DNA from: a virus
DNA: 52,813 bases
IMG/VR virus record: IMGVR_UViG_3300044613_003454
Location: 1-52,813 of that record
Strand: one strand, 5' to 3'
A program made the position numbers and the translations under genes. Position 1 is the stretch's first letter, and each line of letters begins with the position of its first letter. The notes under the pieces were generated by a model, which searched no databases, was not told the DNA's origin, and worked only from the letters and a program-made list of their open reading frames with translations. This document shows, one piece after another, positions 1-6,685 of the stretch.

Positions 1-191
1 TGAACCGTTCCCGTAGTAGGCCAGGCAGAGGATCCCTAGCCAAGAATCAGTCAGAGTGACCACCTGATCCGCCCCGCGATTCAGTGGGGGTTCAGGGGTA
101 GCGGACCCCCCGAAGTACCACCGGGCCATCGCCTCGAAGACGGGGAGGGGTATCCGGTTCTCAGATCTTGGACCGGCCGGTCGGTCTTGGG
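1..191. repeat. Terminal direct repeat, left copy
   Basis: These 191 bases recur at the right end of the window (52623-52813). The copies differ at one position that I can see: C at 64 against T at 52686. The repeat holds the last bases of the terminase gene and the start of the small gene between terminase and portal. It therefore sits inside the late operon, which suggests overlap of a circular or circularly permuted genome rather than true T7-style ends. A real terminal redundancy is not excluded. Confidence 0.95.
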
Positions 192-2122
192 TCAGCGGTT
201 CTTGCATCGAGGATCTCGTTGATCTGGTGGGCGTTCAGCTGGGAGAGGTCGAGGCCTTCGCCGATGTGGTGGCCGTTCTCGTAGTAGTCACCGTCCCGCA
301 GCCGCTCGAACAGGGTCTTGTCGTGGTCTGCACCCGGGACCTTGGAGAGGCGGCCCCGGAGGACGAATTGGCTCATGGCGACCGCGTCCAGGCAGTCGTC
401 CTTTTCGAGGCCGCCGTCAGGGGCCTCGGGGTTGAAGGACTCGATCTGGTCGAAGAGGTGCCGCCAGGGAAGCTGGTCGCGACGCCAGAGGGGGAGCTTG
501 ATCTTCCCGTGCTCGAAGCGGAACTGGAGGCCGGCGATCTTGTCCTGCTTCTCCGTCATGCCGGGGTTGAGCTTGACGATCTTGGGCAGGTGGGCGGTGC
601 CGGCCATGTCGTTCGCACGGGTGGAGACGATGGAGGTCAGGGCGTTGAAGAGGGAGACGCCCTGGCGGATCACCTCCGGGTGGACGGTGGGGCACCTCCA
701 GCGGTCCGCCATGTCGAAGACGGCCCGCACCAGCTCGGACTCCTGCCCCTGCCGGGCCCAGAGGTCCAGGACGAACAGGTCGTTCTGGGGGGTCACCGCC
801 ATCAGGCAGCACACCTTGTAGTCGGAGTCGCTGCCCGAGGTGTGTGAGGTGTCGGCGGTCATGAAGGTGCGGCAGTAGGACTGGAGGAAGTCCTTGATCG
901 GCATCTTCTTCCGCTCGGTCACGTCACCCCGACGCTCGTCCCAGCAGATGTAGGCGGTCGAGTTGAGGGGACGGTCGATCCGGTCGTCGATCTCCTCGAA
1001 CCACCAGGCGTGCCGGTCGTCGAGCTCGCCAAAGAACGCGGAGTCCCCGTCGCCGGGGTTGGCGAGATACTCGGAGTTGAAGTTGGCGGAACCGATGGAC
1101 TCCCGGATCTCCTCCAGGGAGAGGGCTTCCTTGAAGCGGGGGCGGGTGACCGCCAACGAAAGGCGTTCCTCACGGGTGGTCGGCCACATGTCCGGCCAGC
1201 AGGACGAGAGGACACCGTCCTCCTCGATGGCGGCGGGGATCACGAGGCGGGACCACCGGTTGAAACGGGGGTCCTTCGCGCGGGCGCCCTCGGGAGTTTC
1301 CTCCAGCTGCATCGCGTGCCAGAGGTAGTGACGCTTCGAGACGAACGTGCCCACCCAATCCACGCCCGTGTCCGGGCGGGTGACCATGGGGATCACGATC
1401 TTGAAGAGGAGCTCGGACATGTACGCCCGCAGCACCGACATCGGGGTCGAGGCCTTCGGGTCGTACTCGGGGTCGTCGAGACGGTAGCGGCGGGGACGGC
1501 CACCTCGCTGCTTCGAGGAGGCGCTCAGGAGGCGGAGCCACGAGCCGTTGTTGAGGATCATGTGCTCCGTGGAGAAGGAGCCCTCGCCGCGACGGGGGAT
1601 GATCCGGCCGCCCTCAAACTCCGGGGCGAAATCGTCGTTCAGGCGTTGGTTATGGATCAGTTGCCGCTTGATCCGCTCGCCCACCTCGCGGGCGTTCGGG
1701 TGCGTGGAGGTCGCGTACACGAACGAGTAGGCCGGCCTCGTGACGAGGCGGAGCAGCATGTCCTTGCAGTTGAGGTACGACTTGGCGGAGCCTCGGGGGG
1801 CCACCGCGGCGGTCATGCGGTACGAGGCCCACTGGCGTAGGAGCACCCAGTGGAACTCAGGGGTCTCCAGGGGCGTGTCGTCGTAGAAGAGCGGATTGAT
1901 GTCCGCATCTTCATCGGGCCAGAGGTAGTAGCGATCAAACCACCATACCGAAGCGACCAGGTTGTCGCCGCGGGTGACTGGATTCTCGTCGAGCAAGAGC
2001 CACTGCCGGCATGCGTTGACGCGAGCCTGACGCTGACCGTCGTCGGTGAGCGTGTCATAGTCGGCCGGCAACGGGTAGTTGGGGTTGCCTTCCGCACGGG
2101 TCTCGATCCTCTTGACGGTCAT
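161..2122 (-). CDS. terL: Terminase large subunit
   Basis: ATPase-nuclease motor that packages DNA through the portal. The product has 653 residues. A Walker A-like motif, APRGSAKS, lies at about residues 108-115, and a Walker B-like segment ending RLDDPE at about 214-219. The C-terminal RNase H-like nuclease shows D424 in MTADTS, acidic residues at about 432-434, and the LEKDDCLDA cluster at about 572-580. The start at 2122 is chosen because its ATG overlaps the upstream stop as ATGA; an open frame continues to 2176 but that part lies inside the neighbour. The next genes downstream, across the contig junction, are a small protein and the portal, which is the expected packaging order. Packaging type (headful or site-specific) cannot be read from this. 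Confidence 0.95.
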   Translation of the reverse strand: MTVKRIETRAEGNPNYPLPADYDTLTDDGQRQARVNACRQWLLLDENPVTRGDNLVASVWWFDRYYLWPDEDADINPLFYDDTPLETPEFHWVLLRQWASYRMTAAVAPRGSAKSYLNCKDMLLRLVTRPAYSFVYATSTHPNAREVGERIKRQLIHNQRLNDDFAPEFEGGRIIPRRGEGSFSTEHMILNNGSWLRLLSASSKQRGGRPRRYRLDDPEYDPKASTPMSVLRAYMSELLFKIVIPMVTRPDTGVDWVGTFVSKRHYLWHAMQLEETPEGARAKDPRFNRWSRLVIPAAIEEDGVLSSCWPDMWPTTREERLSLAVTRPRFKEALSLEEIRESIGSANFNSEYLANPGDGDSAFFGELDDRHAWWFEEIDDRIDRPLNSTAYICWDERRGDVTERKKMPIKDFLQSYCRTFMTADTSHTSGSDSDYKVCCLMAVTPQNDLFVLDLWARQGQESELVRAVFDMADRWRCPTVHPEVIRQGVSLFNALTSIVSTRANDMAGTAHLPKIVKLNPGMTEKQDKIAGLQFRFEHGKIKLPLWRRDQLPWRHLFDQIESFNPEAPDGGLEKDDCLDAVAMSQFVLRGRLSKVPGADHDKTLFERLRDGDYYENGHHIGEGLDLSQLNAHQINEILDARTADPRPTGRSKI

Positions 2123-2508
2123 TCGGTTTCCGGGCGGTACAGGAACATCGGGGTCCCGCTGCCCAGGTACGCACACTCGATGTTGTGCAGGAAGAACTCG
2201 TGGGCCTCCTCAAGGCCCATGTCCTCCGAGAGGACCTCGATGCAGCGGTCGGCGTCGTACACGGCCAGCGGAGGGGACCCCCACTGGACTGCGTAGCCGA
2301 TCAGGGCGTCGTCCATGTTGTCCACGAACAGGGCGTCCGGGTTCATCTCGGAGATGGCTTCCCGCAGACGCTGCCCGTAGTTGACGCGGCGGACCTGCTG
2401 GCGGAGATCCTTGATGGTCTCGATCGCCTCGTCGATGATCGTGTGATCCTCGGACGGGTAATACTCCCGCATCTCCTCCAGCCGCTTCTCGATGTCAGGG
2501 ACGGGCAT
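2119..2508 (-). CDS. Conserved small phage protein upstream of terminase
   Basis: A 129-residue protein with no assigned function. The N-terminal third is a charged helix. It is followed by a segment with ALIGYAVQWGSPPLAVYD and a C-terminal ECAYLGSGTPMFLYRPE, a pattern I associate with short uncharacterised proteins of many aquatic phages; that link is from memory. It overlaps terminase by 4 nt (ATGA) and the upstream gene by 14 nt, so it is probably co-translated with both. No membrane segment or catalytic motif is visible. A role in packaging or early assembly is only inferred from position. Confidence 0.8.
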   Translation of the reverse strand: MPVPDIEKRLEEMREYYPSEDHTIIDEAIETIKDLRQQVRRVNYGQRLREAISEMNPDALFVDNMDDALIGYAVQWGSPPLAVYDADRCIEVLSEDMGLEEAHEFFLHNIECAYLGSGTPMFLYRPETE

Positions 2509-2935
2509 GGATGCGGTCCTCGATGAAGAGGCGGACTGCGGCCATCTGGCAGAGGACCGCGATCATGGAGGTGGGGTTGGACATCGCCGGGCTGACCGCC
2601 ATCAGGCGGGTGGCCACGGAAGTCCAGTGTTGGCTCAGGCCGGAACCGCCGGCCAGGAGCTCACGACGGATGGCGGCGCCGAACTCGGCGGACGTGCCGA
2701 TCACCCGGTCCACCTCAAGGATGCCCATGTCCTCCAGGGAGTAGGCACCCCAGGAGGCCAGGTCCTCCTCACGCAGCCGGCCCGACAGGACGGTGTTGAC
2801 CGTCGCCACCACCGGATGCAGGTGGGAGGACGCGGGCGGAGATGCGGGACTGGCCGGGGGGATTGAGGCCGCGGACTTGGGAGAGGATGCGGGACTCGGA
2901 CCTGACCTGCTCGATTCGTGTGCCGTCTTGCTCAT
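2495..2935 (-). CDS. Hypothetical protein with Ser/Pro/Ala-rich N-terminus
   Basis: A 146-residue protein of unknown function. The first 38 or so residues are Ser/Pro/Ala-rich and unstructured-looking. The rest looks folded, with LASWGAYSLEDMGILEVDRVIG and a C-terminal helix. The first part overlaps the upstream gene (2769-3191) by 167 nt in another frame, so either the true start is later (GTG codons near 2810) or the overlap is real. ATG at 2935 is kept because an AGGA lies nine bases before it. Residues SLEDMGILEVDRVIGTSAEFG recall small late-block proteins of other podoviruses, but I cannot name a family. Confidence 0.65.
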   Translation of the reverse strand: MSKTAHESSRSGPSPASSPKSAASIPPASPASPPASSHLHPVVATVNTVLSGRLREEDLASWGAYSLEDMGILEVDRVIGTSAEFGAAIRRELLAGGSGLSQHWTSVATRLMAVSPAMSNPTSMIAVLCQMAAVRLFIEDRIHARP

Positions 2936-3191
2936 GGGAGACCATCCTAACCGATCCGGTCGAGATCATGCCATTCACTTCCGCCACTTCCCGTATACGC
3001 TTGTTCAACCTGTGCAGGGCGGCAAGCCTGGTGTTGTCTTCCAGGGAGTTGCGGGCGATGTCGATGTAGGTCGTGATCTCCTCCTCGATGTCGAACCCGG
3101 AACGCTGGATGGCGGCAGCGGCCCCGTCGATCGAGAACATCGCCCGGATCGTCTCCTCGCCGTCGGAGATCGTCTCCTTCTCCTTCCTCAC
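2769..3191 (-). CDS. Hypothetical charged helical protein
   Basis: A 140-residue protein that starts with GTG at 3191, overlapping the previous stop as GTGA. The N-terminal 85 residues are charged and helical, with EEEITTYIDIARNSLEDNTRL. The last 40 or so are Gly/Pro/Arg-rich and lie in the overlap with the gene at 2495-2935, where the composition looks out of frame. The true stop may therefore reflect a long real overlap, or a sequence error may have extended the frame. Function unknown. Confidence 0.6.
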   Translation of the reverse strand: MRKEKETISDGEETIRAMFSIDGAAAAIQRSGFDIEEEITTYIDIARNSLEDNTRLAALHRLNKRIREVAEVNGMISTGSVRMVSHEQDGTRIEQVRSESRILSQVRGLNPPGQSRISARVLPPASGGGDGQHRPVGPAA

Positions 3192-4540
3192 GCCGCCTCC
3201 TCCTGGGATCCGCCGAGGGCGACCAGTCCGGAGCTGATGACGGCGGCCAGGGCCAGGATGAACGGAGCCGGCCCCAGACCCTTTGCGATGGACGGGTTGA
3301 CCCGTCCCCCCATCCGCTTGGCTTCCTGTCGGAGGATCTTCATGCCCTCCTTCGACTGCGGAAGCATCGTCTCTCCCTCGCGGAACGTGACATGCTCACG
3401 GGAGAACCGCGTCGGGGAGGGAGTCTTCGGTGCCTTGCCCGGGGCCGAAGGAGCCAAGGTCTCCATGATGGATTCACCCAACCCTTCGTAGTTCCGGCTG
3501 AACTCGAAGTCCGGATTGCGGATCATGGCTGGCAACGAGGAAAGGGTCGCCTGAAGACGCTGTTCAACAGGCATCTTGGTGATGCCTTGGGCCTGGAGTT
3601 CGGAGACGAGGATCCCGAAGTCCCGGGGGGCCATGTTGTTCTTCAGGCCTTCGACGACCCTTCGGAAAGTCTCCTCGGGGTTCTTGCGGAGGAAGGAGAC
3701 CTGCTGAGCAGACATTCCGGTCTCGCTCTGGAGACGGGCACGAACGTCCTTGCGGATCACTTCCTGCATGGGACGGAACACGCCGCTGCCCATGATGTTG
3801 GGCTCAAGCAGCTTTCCCGGGCTGGCCCGAAGTCCGATCGAGGGAGCCAGGATCTCGGAGACGATCGGGTAGGCCTCGGCGAGTTCCCGGCTGGTGGCAC
3901 CGAACGCCACCCCGCCCAACCGCTTCTGTCCCGCCACGGAGAGCTTGCCGAGAGTGCGGAGCTGGGCGTTCCGGTTGCGGACATCGGAGAACTCTGCGGC
4001 TTGCGGCGAGGTGGCAAGACCTTCGAGCCACAGGGCGGTGACGATGGCGTCACGCATGTTGACCCGGTGCAGACGCGGGCCCTTGGAGACACCGACGTTC
4101 ATGACCAGGCCGAGGTTTCCGAGATAGGGACGTATGGCCTTTGCGGCCGAACGCCACTCCGGCTCGGTGATCGAGTATTTACCGGGCTGAAGGTACTTCT
4201 GGACTTCCTTGCGCAGCGACTCGGTCGCCTTGGGGTCGTCCATGACGTTGATGTCGAAGTAGGAAGCCAGGGCCGGAAGGTCACGACGGACGTTCACGCC
4301 CTGGATGGGGGCTCGTCCGATCCCGAACTCCTCGAACGGGAACTGGCCCGTGATGTCGAGAAGCTTCTCCTGGAGGAGTTCAGGGTTCGCACGAGCGGAC
4401 AGCTGGGTCCCGGACTTGAAGAGCCCGCCCAACCCCTCCCCTCGGTACGGGACGGGGACCCCGCGACGGTTGGCTTCCTTGGCCGCGCCCTGAAGGCCGG
4501 ACTCGTCGCCGATCACGTCACGGGGTCCCTCCTCGTTCAC
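3188..4540 (-). CDS. Large late-block protein with C-terminal membrane segment
   Basis: A 450-residue protein that begins with GTG at 4540. It is mostly alpha-helical and alanine/leucine-rich. Near the C-terminus (about residues 424-445) there is one hydrophobic stretch, GPAPFILALAAVISSGLVALGG, that could cross or insert into a membrane. It lies in the same operon as terminase and just below a cluster of tiny basic proteins. The build (long helical body plus one membrane-active segment) would suit an internal or ejection protein, but that is inference. No known motif is recognised. Confidence 0.75.
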   Translation of the reverse strand: MNEEGPRDVIGDESGLQGAAKEANRRGVPVPYRGEGLGGLFKSGTQLSARANPELLQEKLLDITGQFPFEEFGIGRAPIQGVNVRRDLPALASYFDINVMDDPKATESLRKEVQKYLQPGKYSITEPEWRSAAKAIRPYLGNLGLVMNVGVSKGPRLHRVNMRDAIVTALWLEGLATSPQAAEFSDVRNRNAQLRTLGKLSVAGQKRLGGVAFGATSRELAEAYPIVSEILAPSIGLRASPGKLLEPNIMGSGVFRPMQEVIRKDVRARLQSETGMSAQQVSFLRKNPEETFRRVVEGLKNNMAPRDFGILVSELQAQGITKMPVEQRLQATLSSLPAMIRNPDFEFSRNYEGLGESIMETLAPSAPGKAPKTPSPTRFSREHVTFREGETMLPQSKEGMKILRQEAKRMGGRVNPSIAKGLGPAPFILALAAVISSGLVALGGSQEEAA

Positions 4541-4543
4541 GGA

Positions 4544-4657
4544 TCAGTACGCCTTCTTCTTGGCCTTCGGCATCGCCTTGCCGAACTTCGGCATGGGCTT
4601 GGCGCCGGCCTTCTTGGCGAACGGGTTCATCCCGGCCTTCATGGTCTTCTTCTTCAT
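4544..4657 (-). CDS. Tiny lysine-rich peptide (37 aa)
   Basis: A 37-residue peptide, very rich in lysine, with alternating Lys/Pro/Met/Ala (for example MPKFGKAMPKAKKKAY at the C-terminus). A good ribosome site, AAAGGA, lies seven bases before the ATG at 4657. It is one of five short basic proteins in a row. Similar short basic proteins are common in marine and freshwater T7-like phages; their function is not established. Binding to DNA or RNA is likely from charge alone. Confidence 0.7.
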   Translation of the reverse strand: MKKKTMKAGMNPFAKKAGAKPMPKFGKAMPKAKKKAY

Positions 4658-4716
4658 GGGAGTTCCTTTGTGGAGTACCGGCCACGAGCCGGGTACAGGT
4701 TGGGCGGAGTGTAACG

Positions 4717-4899
4717 TCAGTCCGGAAGGAGGAGGGAGATCCGGATCTCCACCTTCTTGGACTCCTCGCATTCCTCGCAGCCGTAGTCGCACTCCTCGCA
4801 CTCCCCCTCCTTGTCCAGCTTGCCGCCGCACTCGGGGCACTTCTTGGGGTCGTACTTGGACGGCTTGCGGGGCTTCGATTTCAGTGGGGGCATGTCCAT
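4717..4899 (-). CDS. Small zinc-ribbon protein (60 aa)
   Basis: A 60-residue protein with a basic N-terminus (KSKPRKPSKYDPKK) and then three CxxC pairs within about 27 residues: CPEC, CEEC and CEEC. The pairs suggest one or two bound zinc ions. The C-terminus is hydrophobic (ISLLLPD). Codons 3-6 (an internal Met, Pro-Pro-Leu) contain a copy of the dispersed word CCCCCACTGA at 4881-4890. ATG at 4899 and ATG at 4893 are both possible starts. Function unknown; nucleic-acid or protein binding is the usual role of such ribbons. Confidence 0.75.
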   Translation of the reverse strand: MDMPPLKSKPRKPSKYDPKKCPECGGKLDKEGECEECDYGCEECEESKKVEIRISLLLPD

Positions 4900-4900
4900 G

Positions 4901-5152
4901 TCAGCAGTTCCAGGCCCGGAGGCTCTTGTTGATGCGGGAGTTCGGATCGTTCGCGGTCTTGGCGGAAGTGAGGCGCTTCTTCATCCCCTTCATCCGGGCA
5001 CAGAAGCTCCGGCGACGCGGCCCTCCCTCGGGCTGCGGCGCCTTGAGGTTTCCCCCGGTGGCACGGTTGTACGCCTGACGGCCGGCCTCGCTGAGCCCGC
5101 CCTCCGGGTTCTTGTGCTTCGCCTTGAAGTTGAACCGCTTCTTCCCCGCCAT
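4901..5152 (-). CDS. DUF6321 family protein
   Basis: An 83-residue basic protein. It shows the family pattern I recall for DUF6321: NPEGGLSEAGRQAYNRATGG near residues 14-33, then RRRSFCARMKGMKK, ending in LRAWNC. No enzymatic role is known for the family, which occurs widely in phages. The ATG at 5152 overlaps the stop of the upstream 44-residue gene (TGATG), so translation is probably coupled. It is part of the basic mini-protein cluster and may act on nucleic acid or be a minor virion protein. Confidence 0.85.
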   Translation of the reverse strand: MAGKKRFNFKAKHKNPEGGLSEAGRQAYNRATGGNLKAPQPEGGPRRRSFCARMKGMKKRLTSAKTANDPNSRINKSLRAWNC

Positions 5153-5286
5153 CAGCGACCTCGCCCCCAGTTCGACTTCATCTGCTTCCACGACTTGGCG
5201 CTGACCGTGGACTTCGACTTGGGACGCGAAGTGCCTGCCGCCTTGCGACGGTTGATGTTGTAGAGGAGTCCCTTCTTTGCAGCCAT
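5152..5286 (-). CDS. Tiny basic protein, KGLLYNI-type (44 aa)
   Basis: A 44-residue protein that starts MAAKKGLLYNINRRKAAG and stays basic throughout. This opening (KKGL-Y-NI, then RRK) resembles a short protein type seen in many environmental phages, from memory. Start and stop codons overlap both neighbours in the TGATG pattern. Function is unknown. The strong positive charge suggests nucleic-acid contact. Confidence 0.75.
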   Translation of the reverse strand: MAAKKGLLYNINRRKAAGTSRPKSKSTVSAKSWKQMKSNWGRGR

Positions 5287-5417
5287 CACTTGCTCCGCTT
5301 CTTGGGGGCCCGCTTGGGGAGCGACTTCATGTTCGGCGTTTCCTTGGCCCACCGCTTCGCGGTCTTGGGCATCTTCGCGAACATGTACTTCTGCTGGGCT
5401 TTCGACTTGAACGGCAT
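5286..5417 (-). CDS. Tiny basic protein, MPFKSKAQQ-type (43 aa)
   Basis: A 43-residue protein reading MPFKSKAQQKYMFAKMPK..., then KRWAKETPNMKSLPKRAPKK. The SKAQQ-MFA and AKRWAKETPN blocks match a small protein type often seen near packaging genes of aquatic phages, recalled rather than searched. Stop overlaps the next gene's ATG (TGATG). Function unknown. Confidence 0.8.
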   Translation of the reverse strand: MPFKSKAQQKYMFAKMPKTAKRWAKETPNMKSLPKRAPKKRSK

Positions 5418-5418
5418 G

Positions 5419-5835
5419 TCAGGTCCTTGGGTTGAGGAGGTTGAGCATCCGGCGGGCGGCGTCGCGGGATTCCTCGATTGTACGTTGCTCCAGTTCCACG
5501 CCGTCCATCACGCGGGCCTTGCAGACCTCCTCAACTAGCATCGGGAGATTCTGCTCGATGTACTCCTTGGGGACCCGGACCGCCTCGTTCTTCTTGCGGC
5601 CCTTCCGGATCTTGGAGCAGCCGGGCACCAGGAAGTCAGGCTGCCCGAACCGGCAGGCGGCCCAGAGTCCGATCCGGAACATGTGGAGGTTCACGAGGCA
5701 GTCCTCGTGGATGTGGAGGATGGGCACTCCGAGGTTGCGGCAGAGCTTCCGGAACGACGCCGGCGTCAGCTGCATCTCCTCGCAGAACCTGGACTCGTGG
5801 ACCCACCGGAGTCCACCGCCCAGGCTGAACGACAT
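5419..5835 (-). CDS. Hypothetical protein, possible DNA-binding fold
   Basis: A 138-residue protein using ATG at 5835, which has GAGG six bases upstream. A TTG at 5856, overlapping the previous stop as TTGA, is an alternative that would add seven residues. The N-terminal part (CEEMQLTPASFRKLCRNLGVPILHI) could form a helix-turn-helix. It is followed by an aromatic segment and a basic stretch (KIRKGRKKNEAVRVPKEYI). It could be a small transcription factor or excisionase-like protein, but this is weak. It sits just upstream of the basic mini-gene cluster. Confidence 0.7.
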   Translation of the reverse strand: MSFSLGGGLRWVHESRFCEEMQLTPASFRKLCRNLGVPILHIHEDCLVNLHMFRIGLWAACRFGQPDFLVPGCSKIRKGRKKNEAVRVPKEYIEQNLPMLVEEVCKARVMDGVELEQRTIEESRDAARRMLNLLNPRT

Positions 5836-5852
5836 CCCTTTCCTCTTGCGAC

Positions 5853-6644
5853 TCAAAAGAGCAGCTCCCCAAGAAGTTCGTCGGTGGTTCTACCCCCGGC
5901 TGGAGGCAGAGAACCGTGCATCAGGTCTCCGATTTGACGCTTCAAATCAATCGGGTTGTTCTTGCTGAAGCCGGTCAACCCCCCTGTGGAAGGGGCAATT
6001 GGTCGTCCAAGAGCGGCCCTGTTTACGAGAACCATTGATTCCGCGTTTTCCAAGGGTGTAAGGGCAGCCGGCAAGTTGCCCTTGTAGCGGGGGGCAGCCA
6101 CCCCTTCACGCTTTGCAGAAGGACCAAAGTCTCGTTCCAAAGCCTTGAGGGTGTCATCTACGGACGAAGTGCCAGGGTATCGGTTGTTGAGATACTCCAT
6201 CGTCTTTCTGATGGAGGGATTGTTGTACCCCTCATCCACGCTCCACAAGGGATTGGCCTTTGGATTGTTGGCTCTCACGTTCCCCTTCACCAACCAACCA
6301 CCCTCGTCAAAGCCAGCCACGGGATACCAGGATCCAGCTGTCTTTCCCGATGTGCCCGAGGAACTTCGGTAGAAAGGAATGGTGTCCCCGTTCACGTTGA
6401 CGAACACGATCGGTCGAGCAGGTTCCCCTGCGGCTTCATACACCGTAAAGGATCCGGTAGATCCTGTCTGGGGATCTGTCACTTCCTGGAAGTTGGGACC
6501 ATCGTCGGAAAGCTTGAACTCCCTGGTGACATTGGGATTCTTGGCTCCGGCCGGGGCGGTTGACCGTTCAGCGAATGGCAACAACCCTTGGCCCTCTTCA
6601 GCAGAGACCCTAAATCGTTCCGGAGCCTTGATCTCCGGCAACAC
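5853..6644 (-). CDS. Hypothetical late-block protein
   Basis: A 263-residue protein with no family I recognise. It mixes beta-like segments (TGSFTVYEAAGEPARPIVFVNVNG, GSWYPVAGFDEGGWLVKGN) with a helical second half and ends in DELLGELLF. The only open start near the previous gene is GTG at 6644, about 20 bases after a strong hairpin, with a weak ribosome site. It follows the 874-residue protein, and the pair may act together in the virion. It shows no lysin motif. Confidence 0.7.
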   Translation of the reverse strand: MLPEIKAPERFRVSAEEGQGLLPFAERSTAPAGAKNPNVTREFKLSDDGPNFQEVTDPQTGSTGSFTVYEAAGEPARPIVFVNVNGDTIPFYRSSSGTSGKTAGSWYPVAGFDEGGWLVKGNVRANNPKANPLWSVDEGYNNPSIRKTMEYLNNRYPGTSSVDDTLKALERDFGPSAKREGVAAPRYKGNLPAALTPLENAESMVLVNRAALGRPIAPSTGGLTGFSKNNPIDLKRQIGDLMHGSLPPAGGRTTDELLGELLF

Positions 6645-6662
6645 CTCTGGTTTGGTCGGGGT

Positions 6663-6685
6663 GGGCTGGGGTGTTCCCCCAGCCC
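6663..6685 (-). terminator. Perfect hairpin after the 874-aa gene
   Basis: A nine-base perfect stem (GGGCTGGGG with CCCCAGCCC) closes a five-base loop directly after the TAA at 6688-6686. On the minus strand no T-run follows, so it may stabilise or attenuate the message rather than end it. It lies between two co-directional genes. Confidence 0.55.

Noticed and set aside
3392-4714. 440-aa frame antisense to the 450-aa gene
   Set aside because: Same shadow composition; the minus-strand genes have clean stop/start overlaps and ribosome sites.
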